Assembly (NCBI GenBank): GCA_021604665.1
Contig: BQJK01000001.1
Span: forward strand, 124,001 to 188,000
Origin: Rhodomicrobium sp.
GTDB taxonomy: Bacteria > Pseudomonadota > Alphaproteobacteria > Rhizobiales > HXMU1428-3
Direction: 5' to 3'
Length of the DNA stretch: 64,000 bases
Position 1 is the stretch's first letter. Each line of letters starts with the position of its first letter. Position numbers and translations under genes: made by a program. This document shows, in pieces, positions 1 to 10,047 of the stretch. Below the pieces are notes generated by a model, which did no database searches, was not told the origin of the DNA, and saw nothing but the letters and a program-made list of their open reading frames with translations.

Positions 1-214
1 TCGGCCAATCAGAGAAACTCTTGATGCCATCGCGAATGCCCATATCATCAAGCACATTCACATCTTTATACTCCAGGCCAAGATATTCCATGATCTGGGC
101 AACCTGACCAGAGAAGCCGCATTGCGGAAATTTCGGTGTGCCTTTCATAAATAGCACAACATCATTCTGGGCCACAGTGCTGCGGATCCAGTCATGTACC
201 TCTTGTTCACTCAT
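1..214 (-). CDS. grxD: Monothiol glutaredoxin, Grx4 family (partial, runs off the window)
   Basis: Only the first 71 codons are in the window; the C-terminal part lies beyond position 1. The visible protein carries the KGTPKFPQCGFS stretch with the single active-site cysteine of the CGFS monothiol class. Family knowledge: such proteins bind a [2Fe-2S] cluster together with glutathione and act in cytosolic iron-sulfur cluster delivery, usually with a BolA partner. A bolA gene lies 30 bp upstream on the same strand, so the two are probably cotranscribed. The start is the ATG at 214. Confidence 0.93.
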   Translation of the reverse strand, partial: MSEQEVHDWIRSTVAQNDVVLFMKGTPKFPQCGFSGQVAQIMEYLGLEYKDVNVLDDMGIRDGIKSFSDWP

Positions 215-244
215 GTTATCAAATCCTTCTCTTGTCTCACCCTT

Positions 245-484
245 TCAGGCGTCATCTGGCACAGCCGTTTCAAGCGCAAGTGCATGTAGCACGCCGCCCA
301 TTTTGCCTTTTAGGGCACTATAAACCATCTGATGTTGTTGAACACGCGACTTTCCCTTGAAAGCGCTGGATGTCACTGTCGCTGAGTAATGATCCTTATC
401 ACCGGCAAGATCAACGATTTCAACTTCCGCATCTGGCAGAGCTTCCTTGATCATAGTTACAATGTCAGACGATTCCATGGGCAT
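245..484 (-). CDS. bolA: BolA family protein
   Basis: 79 residues, the usual length for a small BolA/IbaG protein. It shows the BolA class II KH-like fold signatures: an N-terminal helix, then [15 protein letters not shown] followed by the [11 protein letters not shown] helix and a conserved LHAL near the end. The histidines are candidate [2Fe-2S] ligands in complex with a CGFS glutaredoxin, encoded next door. A ribosome binding site (AAGGAAG) precedes the ATG at 484. The order purL, bolA, grxD on one strand is common in alphaproteobacteria. Confidence 0.92.
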   Translation of the reverse strand: MPMESSDIVTMIKEALPDAEVEIVDLAGDKDHYSATVTSSAFKGKSRVQQHQMVYSALKGKMGGVLHALALETAVPDDA

Positions 485-526
485 AGCGATGCTTCCTTTC
501 CATCCTAATATAGGAGCGATTTTATG

Positions 527-2767
527 TTATGCCAGTAAATTCGGCAAATAACCTTCATGAGCGGTTCTAAGGGTCTGAAGAGCGATGCTGCCGCCCCCCT
601 TAATGGTAATTTCCTTACCAGAAGACAGCCCAATTTGAGAGGTCTCCAACCCAAGCTTGCTTAACTCAGCGATAATCCCTGTCGCCTCACCAGCCGGAAC
701 AGCCAGCAAGTAGCGCGCCTGGTCCTCACCAAACCAGTAAGCTTCGCGTTTAATTTGGCCCTGATACGGCTCCAAAATCACGCCGACATCACCAGCCAGG
801 CACATCTCAGCAATAGCAACCAAAAGACCGCCATCAGAAACATCATGTACTGCAGAAAGCTTGCCAGAAAGAATAAGCTCGCGCACAGCGTCGCCTGTGC
901 GGCGCTCCAGTGCGAGATCAACTGGCGGCGGCGCGCCATTAAAATCACCGGTAAGCAACTCCTGAAACAGGCTTTGCCCAACATGGCCTTTGGTTTCACC
1001 CACAAGAATAAGCGCCAGGCCCTCATCGGTTAGGGCAACGCTGGTTAGCTTATCATGGTCATCAATCAACCCAATGCCGCCAATGGCCGGGGTTGGGGGA
1101 ATGCCAATGCCATTGGTTTCATTATAAAGTGAGACGTTACCTGAGACGATAGGGTAATCCAGCGCCCGGCAGGCATCGCCCATCCCTTCTAGGCAACCAA
1201 CAAACTGGCCCATAATGTCAGGGCGGGTCGGGTTGCCAAAGTTCAGGCAATTGGTAATGGCCAGCGGTGTCGCCCCAACGGCGGTAATATTCCGCCAGGT
1301 TTCAACAACCGCCTGCTTGCCGCCTTCATACGGGTCGCTATAGCAATAGCGAGGCGTCACATCCGTTGCAGCAGCCAGGCCTTTTTTGGTGCCATGTACA
1401 CGAACAACAGCCGCATCACCGCCCGGGCGGCCAACTGTGTCGCCCATAACCATATGGTCATATTGCTCCCAGATCCACCGGCGCGAGCAAAGATGCGCGC
1501 CGCCCATCAGGCTATTCAAAGCCGAGAACAGATCTTCCACATCTGGCAGGTCTTCAGCTGCAACCACAGGCTGAGCAGCCGTTTTCTCAAACGGGCGCTG
1601 ATATTCAGGCGCGCTATCCGCAAGGGTGGCCACCGGCAGGTTCGCCTCCACAATGCCGTTTTGGCGGACAACAAGCCGCCCCGTGTCGGTGGTTTCACCA
1701 ATCACCGCGAAATCAAGATCCCACTTATCGAAAATCTTTTTAGCAGCCGGTTCAGAACCCGGTTTCAGCACCATCAGCATCCGCTCCTGACTTTCAGAGA
1801 GCATCATTTCATAGGCTGTCATGCCGGTTTCACGCTGGGGTACAAGGTCAAGGTTCATATCAAAACCAACCCCGCCCTTATCTGCCATTTCAACGGAAGA
1901 AGAGGTCAGACCAGCAGCCCCCATATCCTGAATGGCAATGATCGCATCAGAGCTCATCAGCTCAAGGCAGGCCTCAAGCAACAGCTTTTCGGTAAACGGG
2001 TCACCCACCTGCACAGTAGGGCGCTTTTCATCCGATTGGTCATCAAACTCAGCTGAGGCCATAGTGGCCCCATGAATGCCATCGCGCCCGGTTTTAGAGC
2101 CAACATAAACCACCGGCAGCCCAACACCTTTGGCAGCGGAGTAGAAAATCTTATCTGTATCCGCAAGCCCTATGCACATGGCATTCACAAGAATGTTCTG
2201 GTTATAGCGCTTGTCAAAATTGGTCTCGCCGCCAACAGTCGGCACACCCATGCAATTACCATAGCCAGCAATGCCTGCCACAACGCCGTTAACAAGATGC
2301 CGGGTCTTTGCATTTTCAGGCGCGCCAAAGCGCAGCGCATTCAGGTTAGCTATCGGCCGCGCACCCATTGTGAACACATCACGCATAATGCCGCCAACAC
2401 CAGTGGCAGCACCTTGAAACGGCTCAATAAATGAGGGGTGGTTATGGCTCTCCATTTTAAAAATAGCCGCTTGCCCATCACCAAGGTCAACAACCCCGGC
2501 ATTCTCCCCCGGGCCCTGTATAACTTGTGGCCCTTCAACAGGCAGCTTTTTCAGGTGATAGCGCGAGGATTTATAAGAGCAATGCTCTGACCACATAACA
2601 GAGAAAATGCCAAGCTCGGTGGCAGAGGGTGTGCGCCCGATTATCTCGAGAAGATGCTTATATTCATCAGCGCTTAGCCCATGTTCGGCAATCAGCTCAT
2701 CGGTTACATCAACAGGTTCAGGGTGTTCGCCGCCGTCAAGGCTGGCGCCGTGGGTCAACTCATTCAT
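527..2767 (-). CDS. purL: Phosphoribosylformylglycinamidine synthase, large subunit
   Basis: 746 residues, which is the short PurL of the three-subunit PurLQS complex rather than the 1300-residue fused form. It converts FGAR to FGAM with ATP and ammonia in the fourth step of purine synthesis. SEHCSYK (60-66) and SHNHPS (107-112) are family motifs around the active site. A second ATP-grasp-unlike AIRS/PurM-type half follows. Its start overlaps the purQ stop (ATGA at 2764-2767), so the two are translationally coupled. Ammonia comes from PurQ and PurS holds the complex together. Confidence 0.97.
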   Translation of the reverse strand: MNELTHGASLDGGEHPEPVDVTDELIAEHGLSADEYKHLLEIIGRTPSATELGIFSVMWSEHCSYKSSRYHLKKLPVEGPQVIQGPGENAGVVDLGDGQAAIFKMESHNHPSFIEPFQGAATGVGGIMRDVFTMGARPIANLNALRFGAPENAKTRHLVNGVVAGIAGYGNCMGVPTVGGETNFDKRYNQNILVNAMCIGLADTDKIFYSAAKGVGLPVVYVGSKTGRDGIHGATMASAEFDDQSDEKRPTVQVGDPFTEKLLLEACLELMSSDAIIAIQDMGAAGLTSSSVEMADKGGVGFDMNLDLVPQRETGMTAYEMMLSESQERMLMVLKPGSEPAAKKIFDKWDLDFAVIGETTDTGRLVVRQNGIVEANLPVATLADSAPEYQRPFEKTAAQPVVAAEDLPDVEDLFSALNSLMGGAHLCSRRWIWEQYDHMVMGDTVGRPGGDAAVVRVHGTKKGLAAATDVTPRYCYSDPYEGGKQAVVETWRNITAVGATPLAITNCLNFGNPTRPDIMGQFVGCLEGMGDACRALDYPIVSGNVSLYNETNGIGIPPTPAIGGIGLIDDHDKLTSVALTDEGLALILVGETKGHVGQSLFQELLTGDFNGAPPPVDLALERRTGDAVRELILSGKLSAVHDVSDGGLLVAIAEMCLAGDVGVILEPYQGQIKREAYWFGEDQARYLLAVPAGEATGIIAELSKLGLETSQIGLSSGKEITIKGGGSIALQTLRTAHEGYLPNLLA

Positions 2768-3456
2768 GAGAGCGCCTCCGTTAGTGACTTAAACATCGGG
2801 GCGCCATCAGACCCGCCAAGCGCTGGGGAAATCAACCGCTCTGGATGCGGCATCAGCCCAAGCACTTTCATGTCGGCGCTGTAAATGCCGGCAATATTAT
2901 TGACAGAGCCATTCGGGTTTGCAGCCGCGCTAGCAGCACCGGTTTCATCAACATAACGGAAGGCCACAAGCCCCTCATCTTCGAGGCTTTTAATAGTCTC
3001 ATCATCAGCAAAGTAATTGCCGTCATGATGGGCGATCGGCACGCGGATAACCTCACCAGCTTTATATTGCGATGTGTAAATGCTGTCATTCCGCTCAACT
3101 TTTAGCAGCACATCTTTACAAAGGAATTTGATATCCCGGTTGCGCATCAACGCGCCGGGTAACAGGCCAGCCTCTGTCAGCACCTGAAAGCCATTGCAGA
3201 TACCAAGAACCGGCACACCGGCTTTCGCCTTGGCAACAACATCCTTCATAATAGGAGACTGAGCCGCCATCGCACCAGAGCGCAAATAATCGCCGAAAGA
3301 AAAGCCGCCCGGCAAAACAATCAGATCGCTCGGTGGCACAGAGGTGTCACCATGCCAGACCATAGCTGGCTTTTGATCCAACGCTGCGGTCAGCGCCACA
3401 GCAATATCCCGGTCACAATTAGAGCCGGGAAAGACAATTACACTCGCCCGCATCAT
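2764..3456 (-). CDS. purQ: Phosphoribosylformylglycinamidine synthase, glutaminase subunit
   Basis: 230 residues, a class I glutamine amidotransferase. The catalytic cysteine sits in LGICNGFQ (about residue 87) and the histidine in the MPHPER motif near the C-terminus. It supplies ammonia to PurL. The purS stop lies directly against the start, and two adjacent ATG codons (3454-3456 and 3451-3453) make the exact start uncertain by one codon. It overlaps purL by 4 bp at the other end. Confidence 0.97.
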   Translation of the reverse strand: MMRASVIVFPGSNCDRDIAVALTAALDQKPAMVWHGDTSVPPSDLIVLPGGFSFGDYLRSGAMAAQSPIMKDVVAKAKAGVPVLGICNGFQVLTEAGLLPGALMRNRDIKFLCKDVLLKVERNDSIYTSQYKAGEVIRVPIAHHDGNYFADDETIKSLEDEGLVAFRYVDETGAASAAANPNGSVNNIAGIYSADMKVLGLMPHPERLISPALGGSDGAPMFKSLTEALS

Positions 3457-3696
3457 CTACTCCAATTCAATGGCATAATTTTCAATCACGGTATTGGCCA
3501 GTAGCTTTTCGCACATCTCCGTAACTCTGGCACGGGCGGCTTCGGCGTCGCTATCTGTGAGGTCAAGCTCAATCAGCTTGCCTTGCTTCACCTCATCAAC
3601 GCCTTCAAATCCAAGGCCGGTCAGGGCATGTTCAATGGCTTTACCCTGCGGGTCGAGCACACCATTTTTAAGAGTAACAGTGATACGTGCTTTCAT
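3457..3696 (-). CDS. purS: Phosphoribosylformylglycinamidine synthase subunit PurS
   Basis: 79 residues from the ATG at 3696 (MKARITVTLKNGVLDPQG), the standard PurS start. A longer open frame upstream adds a proline-rich stretch unlike the family, so I left it out. PurS is a small dimeric scaffold that bridges PurL and PurQ. It is the first gene of a tight purS-purQ-purL transcription unit. Confidence 0.95.
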   Translation of the reverse strand: MKARITVTLKNGVLDPQGKAIEHALTGLGFEGVDEVKQGKLIELDLTDSDAEAARARVTEMCEKLLANTVIENYAIELE

Positions 3697-3831
3697 GGCT
3701 CTGTTCTTTCCATTTATAGCCGGTCCAATATTCGTCGGTGGAGGAGGGGGCCACCCCATAGACAGCAAATTTACCATCCTGTGGGCAGTTATCTTTCTCT
3801 GGCAAATTCAAGATTACCCAACCCAAAATAA

Positions 3832-3863
3832 TTTAGGGAAACAAACTCATCTGTTTCCCTAAA
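3832..3863 (-). terminator. Intrinsic terminator after purC
   Basis: A 12-bp perfect stem (TTTAGGGAAACA with its complement) closes an 8-nt loop at 3844-3851. On the minus strand it is followed by a T-rich run. It lies about 40 bp after the purC stop and before purS, so purC and purSQL are probably separate transcripts. Confidence 0.7.
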
Positions 3864-3905
3864 ATATATTTGTCAGCGCTGAAATGCGGCAAAAGGTGCA
3901 AAATT

Positions 3906-4679
3906 TTATTCCCGAGAGGTTACTAACCGGGGGCCGGAAGGCTCATTCTGTGGGTTTTCCATTAAGATGCCGAGCCGTTTCGCGACTTCCTGGTACGCAT
4001 CGATTAGGCCGCCAAGGTCCTGGCGGAAGCGGTCTTTATCAAGCTTGTCGTCTGTCTCAACATCCCACAGCCGGCAACAATCCGGGCTGATTTCATCTGC
4101 CAGAACAATTCGCATCGCTTCATTTTCAAACAGCCTGCCAAACTCAATTTTAAAGTCAACCAGCCGAATGCCAATGCCGTAAAACAAACCAGAGAGAAAA
4201 TCATTGATCCTGAGCGCAAGTGACATCATCTCATCAATTTCCTGAGGAGAAGCCCAGCCAAACGCTGTAATATGCTCTTCAGAGACCATAGGGTCATCAA
4301 GCTCATCGGACTTATAATAAAACTCGATGATGGAGCGCGGCAATTGCATGCCTTCTTCCAGCCCAAGCTTTTTAACAAGTGAGCCGGCAGCGATATTTCG
4401 CACCACAACCTCAATCGGCACAATCTCAACTTCTTTGATAAGCTGTTCGCGCATATTCATGCGTTTGATAAAATGGGTTGGTATGCCAACCGCAGCCAGC
4501 CGCTCAAATATATGCTCGGAAATCCGGTTATTGAGAACGCCTTTGCCCTCAATACAATCATGCTTGCGGGCATTAAAGGCTGTGGCATCATCTTTAAAAT
4601 GCTGGATCAAAGTTCCAGGCTCAGGGCCCTCATAAAGGATTTTTGCTTTACCTTCATAGAGCCGTCTGCGACGGTTCAT
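3906..4679 (-). CDS. purC: Phosphoribosylaminoimidazole-succinocarboxamide synthase
   Basis: 257 residues from the ATG at 4679 ([18 protein letters not shown]), which has GAGG nine bases upstream. Upstream in-frame starts would add residues unlike the family. SAICAR synthetase joins aspartate to CAIR with ATP. Recognisable stretches are the N-terminal LYEGKAK ATP-binding strand and VDFKIEFGR in the C-terminal half. The C-terminal tail is short and polar. Confidence 0.96.
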   Translation of the reverse strand: MNRRRRLYEGKAKILYEGPEPGTLIQHFKDDATAFNARKHDCIEGKGVLNNRISEHIFERLAAVGIPTHFIKRMNMREQLIKEVEIVPIEVVVRNIAAGSLVKKLGLEEGMQLPRSIIEFYYKSDELDDPMVSEEHITAFGWASPQEIDEMMSLALRINDFLSGLFYGIGIRLVDFKIEFGRLFENEAMRIVLADEISPDCCRLWDVETDDKLDKDRFRQDLGGLIDAYQEVAKRLGILMENPQNEPSGPRLVTSRE

Positions 4680-5020
4680 TATCGTCATCCTCTGTAAGAA
4701 ATAGGCATATATAAGAATAGGCAAAAACCTATCATAAAGCCGCGTATGAGCCGCAAATTAGCCGAAACAAACAGCGAAAACAACATCATTCCGGCCTCTC
4801 TCCCCATTAGGGCACAGAACGCCTCTGCCAGCAAATGCTCTGTTGAAACGGCGTTAAGGGGCGCCCACACCGCCAGGCAGGTTAAAATACAGGGGCAGGA
4901 GGCATAAATATTCGCGCAAAAGGGCGCAATAACCGTTGAATTTAACCCCCCGGCGCATTATGTCTGAGGGAGAGATTAAAGGTGCAAAACGCACCCAGAA
5001 CAATAAATGAGGTTAGCCCG
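4680..5020. other. Divergent intergenic region between purC and the zeta inhibitor gene
   Basis: 341 bp between divergent genes. It must hold both promoters, but I see no clear -35/-10 pair, no inverted repeat of note and no convincing ORF. Confidence 0.5.
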
Positions 5021-5344
5021 ATGACCAACTTTAATGACCGCGAAAAAGCCTATGAAGCCAAATTCGCTCAAGATGAACAGCTTCGCTTCAAAGTGGAGGC
5101 CCGCCGCGACAAACTGCTAGGTCTCTGGCTGGCTGAAAAAATGGGTAAATCCTCTGATGAAGCCGCTGAATATGCCAAAGAAGTGGTTATCTCAGATCTG
5201 AAAGAAGCTGGTGATGAAGATGTTATCGCGAAAGTGCTGGCAGATATCGAAACTGCCGGCCTTAGCATCACCCGCGAAGAGATCGTCAATAAACTTTCAG
5301 AATATATGGTCATCGCTGCCGAACAGCTTGAAGTCGGCGAATAA
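5021..5344 (+). CDS. ATP synthase zeta-type inhibitor (DUF1476)
   Basis: 107 residues, rich in charged helices. The opening MTNFNDREKAYEAKFAQD is the hallmark of the alphaproteobacterial DUF1476 family. In Paracoccus this protein (zeta subunit) inhibits F1-ATPase rotation. The start is the ATG at 5021, preceded by TGAGG; the open frame upstream adds 13 residues without family support. A strong terminator follows the gene. Confidence 0.93.
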   Translation: MTNFNDREKAYEAKFAQDEQLRFKVEARRDKLLGLWLAEKMGKSSDEAAEYAKEVVISDLKEAGDEDVIAKVLADIETAGLSITREEIVNKLSEYMVIAAEQLEVGE

Positions 5345-5394
5345 ACTGCGCAACAGCTAAAGCGTCAAATCACAGCTTTTAAAATCACAAACTT

Positions 5395-5432
5395 AACAGG
5401 CCCCGGCGTACAAATCGCCAGGGCCTGTTTAA
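5395..5432 (+). terminator. Intrinsic terminator after the DUF1476 gene
   Basis: AACAGGCCC pairs with GGGCCTGTT (9 bp, 5395-5403 with 5421-5429). An inner GGCG/CGCC stem adds four more pairs. A short T tract follows. Confidence 0.8.
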
Positions 5433-5533
5433 TGATGTAAGAATGATTTAGTTTGAAGGTTGCTTCAAAATTTAATCATGGCTTCAGGCCTCTTTCATGA
5501 GGTTTTGTTAAACCCCTGAAGTAAAAACAAGCC

Positions 5534-5917
5534 TTAAGCCCGCTTGCGCTGGGCTGATTTAACAGGGGTCTGACTTGAAGCCCCGGATCTGTTAAACGCA
5601 TCATCAAGAATGCGCTCAGCCTGCAACTTCGCCTGTTCGATAATCTGGGCCGCGTCTGCCTGCGCTCTCAACAGCTCACTTTCATAGCTGATGGGTTCAG
5701 ATACATCGGCCTCATCAGCCGCAGCTGCTGTAACCTGCGCATAGTTTTCAAGCTGTGCGACGTAATCATCAATCATGCGAGTGTAGAACAATTCGTACTG
5801 ATGCAACCGGCCAAAATAGAAGTGAATGAAATTGCGATTACCCGCAGCATAAAGTTTAGCAAGCTGGGTAAAATCGGGGCTCAGTGGTAACGAGCCAGTC
5901 AATAATTGGTGCGCCAT
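5534..5917 (-). CDS. Small helical protein, possibly phasin-like
   Basis: 127 residues from the ATG at 5917, which has AGGA upstream. An open frame reaches 6031 but its extra residues look non-coding. The protein is mostly amphipathic helix, with FIHFYFGRLHQYELFYTRM in the middle, an alanine-rich helix from about residue 60 to 110 and a basic tail ending QRKRA. The helix, length and composition recall phasin-type granule proteins, but no motif is decisive. No signal peptide is visible. Confidence 0.6.
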   Translation of the reverse strand: MAHQLLTGSLPLSPDFTQLAKLYAAGNRNFIHFYFGRLHQYELFYTRMIDDYVAQLENYAQVTAAAADEADVSEPISYESELLRAQADAAQIIEQAKLQAERILDDAFNRSGASSQTPVKSAQRKRA

Positions 5918-6265
5918 TAGATTTTTCCTAACAGGGGGGATGGAAAAATATTGTGATATCTCGCCCCTTCCACAAGAGACACAATCTGGTTTCATAGCTG
6001 CAGCCCGGCACGCAATACGGATAATCTTCACGGTGCTGCATCAAACATGCGCGTTACGTACACGGTAAAGTTGTCTAAATTATAGGCGCTAAACTATGGC
6101 GGTACAAGAATACCGCCACCCCTGTGGATAAGATAAAGCCTCCCTTGCTGGCAGCTTGACAAAAAATCCAATATTTATAGCTGCAAGCATAAAACGAAAT
6201 TTTATTTCGTTATCCAAGGTGATCATCTAAATTGCTAAGAAATCCCATCCTGCTTATGGTGACTT
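5918..6265. other. Intergenic region with two inverted repeats
   Basis: 348 bp upstream of both flanking genes. It contains TGGCGGTA-6 nt-TACCGCCA (6097-6118) and AACGAAAT-TTT-ATTTCGTT (6193-6211). Either could be an operator or a hairpin. A TTGACA hexamer near 6156 lacks a well-spaced -10. No ORF is convincing. Confidence 0.5.
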
Positions 6266-6715
6266 ATGCGTAGTTTGCTTAAAATCAGTACCTTGCCAGG
6301 CATGATAGTCTTGATGATGATTGGATATGCTGACATGGCCATTGGCCAGTCATGCACTAAGCGCCCTTACTGCAAGCACATTAAAAGCTGCCATGAAGCG
6401 CTCTATTACCTTGAGGTCTGTGGCTATGGCGGGCTTGACAGGGATAATGATGGGATACCTTGTGAAGCCATATGCGGTCAGAAAATGACAGCCGGGCTGC
6501 GCGCTATGAAAGCAAAAGTGAGAGCAAAGACTAAAGGCACATCAGCCCTCGGTCTCATCAGTCAACCACAAACCAACAATTTCTCCTGCGCAGGCAAAAA
6601 GAAATGTAGTGACCTGAAAAGCTGTGACGAGGCAAAATTTCAGCTCAAAAATTGCGGCCAAAAACACCTGGACGGCGACCGCGACGGCACCCCCTGCAAC
6701 CGCCTCTGCCGATAA
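6266..6715 (+). CDS. Secreted protein with two excalibur-like calcium-binding domains
   Basis: 149 residues. Residues 1 to about 27 form a signal peptide ending near IGQS. Two related cysteine-rich modules follow. The first holds HIKSCHEA and ends DRDNDGIPCEAIC; the second holds DLKSCDEA and ends DGDRDGTPCNRLC. The DxDxDGxxC ending is the excalibur signature, an EF-hand-like calcium loop found in extracellular and nuclease-associated proteins. The linker (about residues 75-105) is basic. Function is unknown; periplasmic or secreted location is inferred. Confidence 0.85.
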   Translation: MRSLLKISTLPGMIVLMMIGYADMAIGQSCTKRPYCKHIKSCHEALYYLEVCGYGGLDRDNDGIPCEAICGQKMTAGLRAMKAKVRAKTKGTSALGLISQPQTNNFSCAGKKKCSDLKSCDEAKFQLKNCGQKHLDGDRDGTPCNRLCR

Positions 6716-6863
6716 ACCCAGAACCAGAATTAAGAGAAAGCAATTACGCGGATGCTATATGGGCATCGGAGCTCAAACAGCAGACGGCTTCAAGCTTTTG
6801 TTTTTCGATATTGAAACCGGGATACAGTATACCGAGGCGAAGCCGAGAGACTTTAGCCCGAGG

Positions 6864-8165
6864 CTACCCGAATACTCGCTTGAATATGGTGTCAACATGC
6901 TTGGTGTGATAATCGAGGTTAAACTTTTCTTTCAGGTCGCTCTCGCTAAGGGCGGCGCGCACTTCCTCATCAGCCAATAGCTCGGTCAGGAAATCTTTGC
7001 CTTCCCGCCACACTTTCATTGCATTGCGCTGCACCAGCCGGTAGCTATCCTCGCGGCTCACACCAGCTTGTGTAAGTGCCAGCAGAACGCGCTGTGAATG
7101 CACAAGCCCGCCAAGCTTGTTCATATTCTTTTCGCAATTCTCAGGGTAGATAACCAGCTTATCCATCACATTGGTCAGCCGCTTTAAGGCGAAATCCAAA
7201 GTCACAGTGGCATCCGGGCCAATCATCCGCTCAACAGATGAGTGAGAAATATCCCGCTCATGCCAAAGGGCAACATTCTCCATCGCCGGGAAGGCATAGC
7301 CACGCACCAACCGCGCAAGACCGGTTAGATTCTCGGTCAATATCGGGTTGCGCTTATGCGGCATGGCAGAAGACCCCTTCTGCCCCGGTGAGAAATATTC
7401 TTCAGCTTCTAAAACTTCTGTGCGCTGTAGGTGCCGCACTTCAACGGCAACCCGCTCAACAGAGCTGGCAATAACGCCGAGGGTGGCAAAAAACATAGCA
7501 TGCCGGTCCCGTGGGATGACTTGCGTTGAAATAGGCTCTGCCTCAAGCCCAAGTTTTTCAGCCACATACACTTCAACCTGCGGGTCAATATTGGCAAAGG
7601 TGCCAACAGCCCCAGAGAGGGCGCAGGTCGCGATTTCTGCGCGGGCGGCAATGAGCCGTTTCTTAGCACGGTCAAATTCAGCATAAGCACTGGCCATCTT
7701 CAGGCCAAATGTTACTGGCTCCGCGTGGATGCCATGGCTGCGGCCAACACAAACCGTATCTTTATGCTCTATAGCCCGCCGTTTTAGGACCACCAGCAAT
7801 TCATCAATATCCGCCAGCAAAAGATCTGCCGCCCGCACAAGCTGCACGTTAAAGCAGGTATCAAGCACGTCAGACGATGTTAGACCCTGATGAACAAAGC
7901 GGGCGTCATCACCAACATGTTCCGCCAGATGGGTGAGAAAAGCGATCACATCATGTTTAACTTCGCGCTCAATTTCATCAATGCGCTCAACATTAAACTC
8001 AGCCTTGCCGCCTTTTTCCCAGATCACATCAGCCGCTTCCTGGGGAATGGTGCCAAGCTCAGCCATCGCACTGGCGGCATGCGCCTCAATCTCAAACCAA
8101 ATCCGAAATTTGGTATGAGGTTCCCAGATATCTGTCATCTCTTTACGGGAATAGCGAGGAATCAT
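6864..8165 (-). CDS. purB: Adenylosuccinate lyase
   Basis: 433 residues, the usual length. It cleaves SAICAR and adenylosuccinate, releasing fumarate, in purine synthesis. The fumarate-lyase superfamily signature GSSAMPHKRNP lies at 264-274, with the mobile serine loop. TSSDVLDT (96-103) and GRSHGIHAEP (141-150) supply other active-site residues. It is convergent with the excalibur gene and 1.5 kb from the other pur genes. Confidence 0.97.
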   Translation of the reverse strand: MIPRYSRKEMTDIWEPHTKFRIWFEIEAHAASAMAELGTIPQEAADVIWEKGGKAEFNVERIDEIEREVKHDVIAFLTHLAEHVGDDARFVHQGLTSSDVLDTCFNVQLVRAADLLLADIDELLVVLKRRAIEHKDTVCVGRSHGIHAEPVTFGLKMASAYAEFDRAKKRLIAARAEIATCALSGAVGTFANIDPQVEVYVAEKLGLEAEPISTQVIPRDRHAMFFATLGVIASSVERVAVEVRHLQRTEVLEAEEYFSPGQKGSSAMPHKRNPILTENLTGLARLVRGYAFPAMENVALWHERDISHSSVERMIGPDATVTLDFALKRLTNVMDKLVIYPENCEKNMNKLGGLVHSQRVLLALTQAGVSREDSYRLVQRNAMKVWREGKDFLTELLADEEVRAALSESDLKEKFNLDYHTKHVDTIFKRVFG

Positions 8166-8504
8166 GAGCGTCTCTTCTAAGCTGATGTTAATAGGAAATG
8201 GGCACTTAAAGTACCGGGAGGGGGGCTATAAACGCAGCCCAGCCAATAATCAAGGTTAGGGAATTTCATTTTATAAAGGGGATGTCAAGCCCAACCGGGG
8301 AAGAACCGGCAACGGAGAGCAAATTGCCACATCTTATCGCCGCTCAATAGCGCTGGAAAACCACCTTTTAGCGCCATTGTTATAAGTGGGAGAGAACGAA
8401 GGAGAGGAGAAGGGGGCGCAACAACTCTATAACATGCCGCCCTCTAATAAGCCCCCCCCAAATAACCCAAGCCGAAAAGGTTAGCCCTTAAGTGCAAGTC
8501 TTCT
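8166..8504. other. Intergenic region upstream of purB
   Basis: 339 bp. The part next to 8165 should hold the purB promoter. I see no clear promoter, repeat, RNA or ORF. Confidence 0.4.
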
Positions 8505-9020
8505 TTAATCTCTTCTGGGTCCAAACATCGTGATGTAGAGGGCACCAGCAGGCAGCAAGGCCAGAATAGAAAGGCGCAGCGGGGAAAGAAACAGCTGCGC
8601 AAAGGCATTAATGCCTTGAACCATAGTGATGTAAACATCCTGCGCGCCGCTGAATTGATAAGTTGGCCCAACTTTACCCGGTAAGGGCAAATATTCATGC
8701 AGCACAGTTAAAACGCCGCCAACCACGAGGAACAGCACAGAAAGCGTAATAATCGCAAAGGCAAAGCGAAACGGAATAGAGCGACCCGCAACAAGCCCCT
8801 GGAACCACCAGGTCAGCAGCGCGGCAACAGAACCGGCAATACCAACAGAATAGGCCGTATTGGCGATGTCATCGGTCATGGCGCCGCCGCCAAATTGCAT
8901 ATGCTCGGTCATCAAGCCGCCAGAAAGAAAGAGACCATAAATAACTGAAAATAGAATAGCCAGAACCAACCCGGCGATCCGACCCCGCCCATGTCCGGCT
9001 GCTGCCGCTGCATTTGCCAT
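8505..9020 (-). CDS. Integral membrane protein, four predicted helices, function unknown
   Basis: 171 residues. Hydrophobic segments lie at about 15-38, 56-78, 84-106 and 140-165. An MTEHMQFGGGAMTDD loop follows the first helix, and the N-terminus is alanine-rich. I do not recognise the family. The ATG at 9020 has GGGAG upstream. Neither neighbour suggests a role. Confidence 0.7.
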   Translation of the reverse strand: MANAAAAAGHGRGRIAGLVLAILFSVIYGLFLSGGLMTEHMQFGGGAMTDDIANTAYSVGIAGSVAALLTWWFQGLVAGRSIPFRFAFAIITLSVLFLVVGGVLTVLHEYLPLPGKVGPTYQFSGAQDVYITMVQGINAFAQLFLSPLRLSILALLPAGALYITMFGPRRD

Positions 9021-9267
9021 CAGTTATACTCCCTTTCCGGAATAATCTTGTCGTTATTAAAAATCACGCTTATTTGCTTTGCCAGGCTTCTAAAAAGAGG
9101 CCCTCAAAACGACCTGCATGATACCTATATTGTACCCACCTGCCACGCACAGCTGCCTTCTACCGAACTGCTACAACAAGGCCGCCTAACTCTATAACAA
9201 ACCACAGCCCCATTCGATACAGAGGGCAAGCTGAATTCACGCCGTTGTACACAGCTTTAAGGGGCAG

Positions 9268-10047
9268 CTAATTCGTCGCGTTAAATGTCGGCATCCAATA
9301 GCTCGAAGCTATATAGCGGCCATCATTCCCCTCAAAGCCATAGCTAAATAGCTGAATAATAACAATATAAAGCGCTTCCTTGGCGTCGCTGTCAGGATGG
9401 AAGCGAATAATATCAGAAATTGCATACTGCCGCGGGCACCCCCGGCTGGTCGGGATACGGGCATCTTTATGTAGCTCTTTTACCTCATCACCTTTGCGTT
9501 GAACACTCAACCCATAGCCCATTTGCGATAAGGCCCCATAATCTTTGCAGCGCTTGGTCTCTATCTGATGCTCTTCAAGCCGAAAGGTCAGCGCATAATT
9601 CTTTAAAAACGGCACCGGCCCCGGCGCAACAGTAACTTCATGAGTGTTGCGACCAACCTCAGTCACCGGATTATGCGCAAGCAAAGCGCCGCTGCGGCCA
9701 ATATCTAGTTTTTCAAGGAAGGGCTTTGCTTTCTCGAGCGCCTGGTCACGAGCACTTTGCTGGCCCGCCTCTTCATTCTGGATCAGCACACGAATAGGTG
9801 AGCCTTTCACCCAGCTGTTTTTTCTGGTGTTGGTTATGTAAATATTGGCATAAGGAAAGCCAGAGCCATCTTGAATGCCATATTCCTCAAAGGCAAAATA
9901 GCTGCCATCTGGCGAGAAGCCTAATATCTGCCGAGAGGCAATGTCACCAGCCCGCGCGCCGCCGATTAACGCAGAAGTTATAAATAGCGCGATACTTAGT
10001 ATGTATAAAAGTCGTTGCTTGCTCTTGGTCAAAAGAAGTGGTCGCAT
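9268..10047 (-). CDS. Predicted secreted protein, DUF2259 family
   Basis: 259 residues. An N-terminal signal peptide (hydrophobic segment about 13-33, ending near GGARA) precedes a soluble domain. GFSPDGSYFAFEEYGIQDGSG near its start is typical of DUF2259 predicted secreted proteins. Two cysteines (in KRCKDYG and SRGCPRQ) may form a disulfide. The function of the family is not known. It stands alone, divergent from purU. Confidence 0.75.
   Translation of the reverse strand: MRPLLLTKSKQRLLYILSIALFITSALIGGARAGDIASRQILGFSPDGSYFAFEEYGIQDGSGFPYANIYITNTRKNSWVKGSPIRVLIQNEEAGQQSARDQALEKAKPFLEKLDIGRSGALLAHNPVTEVGRNTHEVTVAPGPVPFLKNYALTFRLEEHQIETKRCKDYGALSQMGYGLSVQRKGDEVKELHKDARIPTSRGCPRQYAISDIIRFHPDSDAKEALYIVIIQLFSYGFEGNDGRYIASSYWMPTFNATN

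Noticed and set aside
1394-2056. 220-codon plus-strand ORF inside purL
   Set aside because: It is antisense to a clear purL gene, and its sequence has no recognised motif or ribosome binding site.
4680-4724. 15-residue extension of purC
   Set aside because: The ATG at 4679 has GAGG at the right distance and starts with the family sequence.
4685-4870. 61-codon minus-strand ORF upstream of purC
   Set aside because: Overlaps the purC leader, shows no family resemblance, and has no ribosome binding site.
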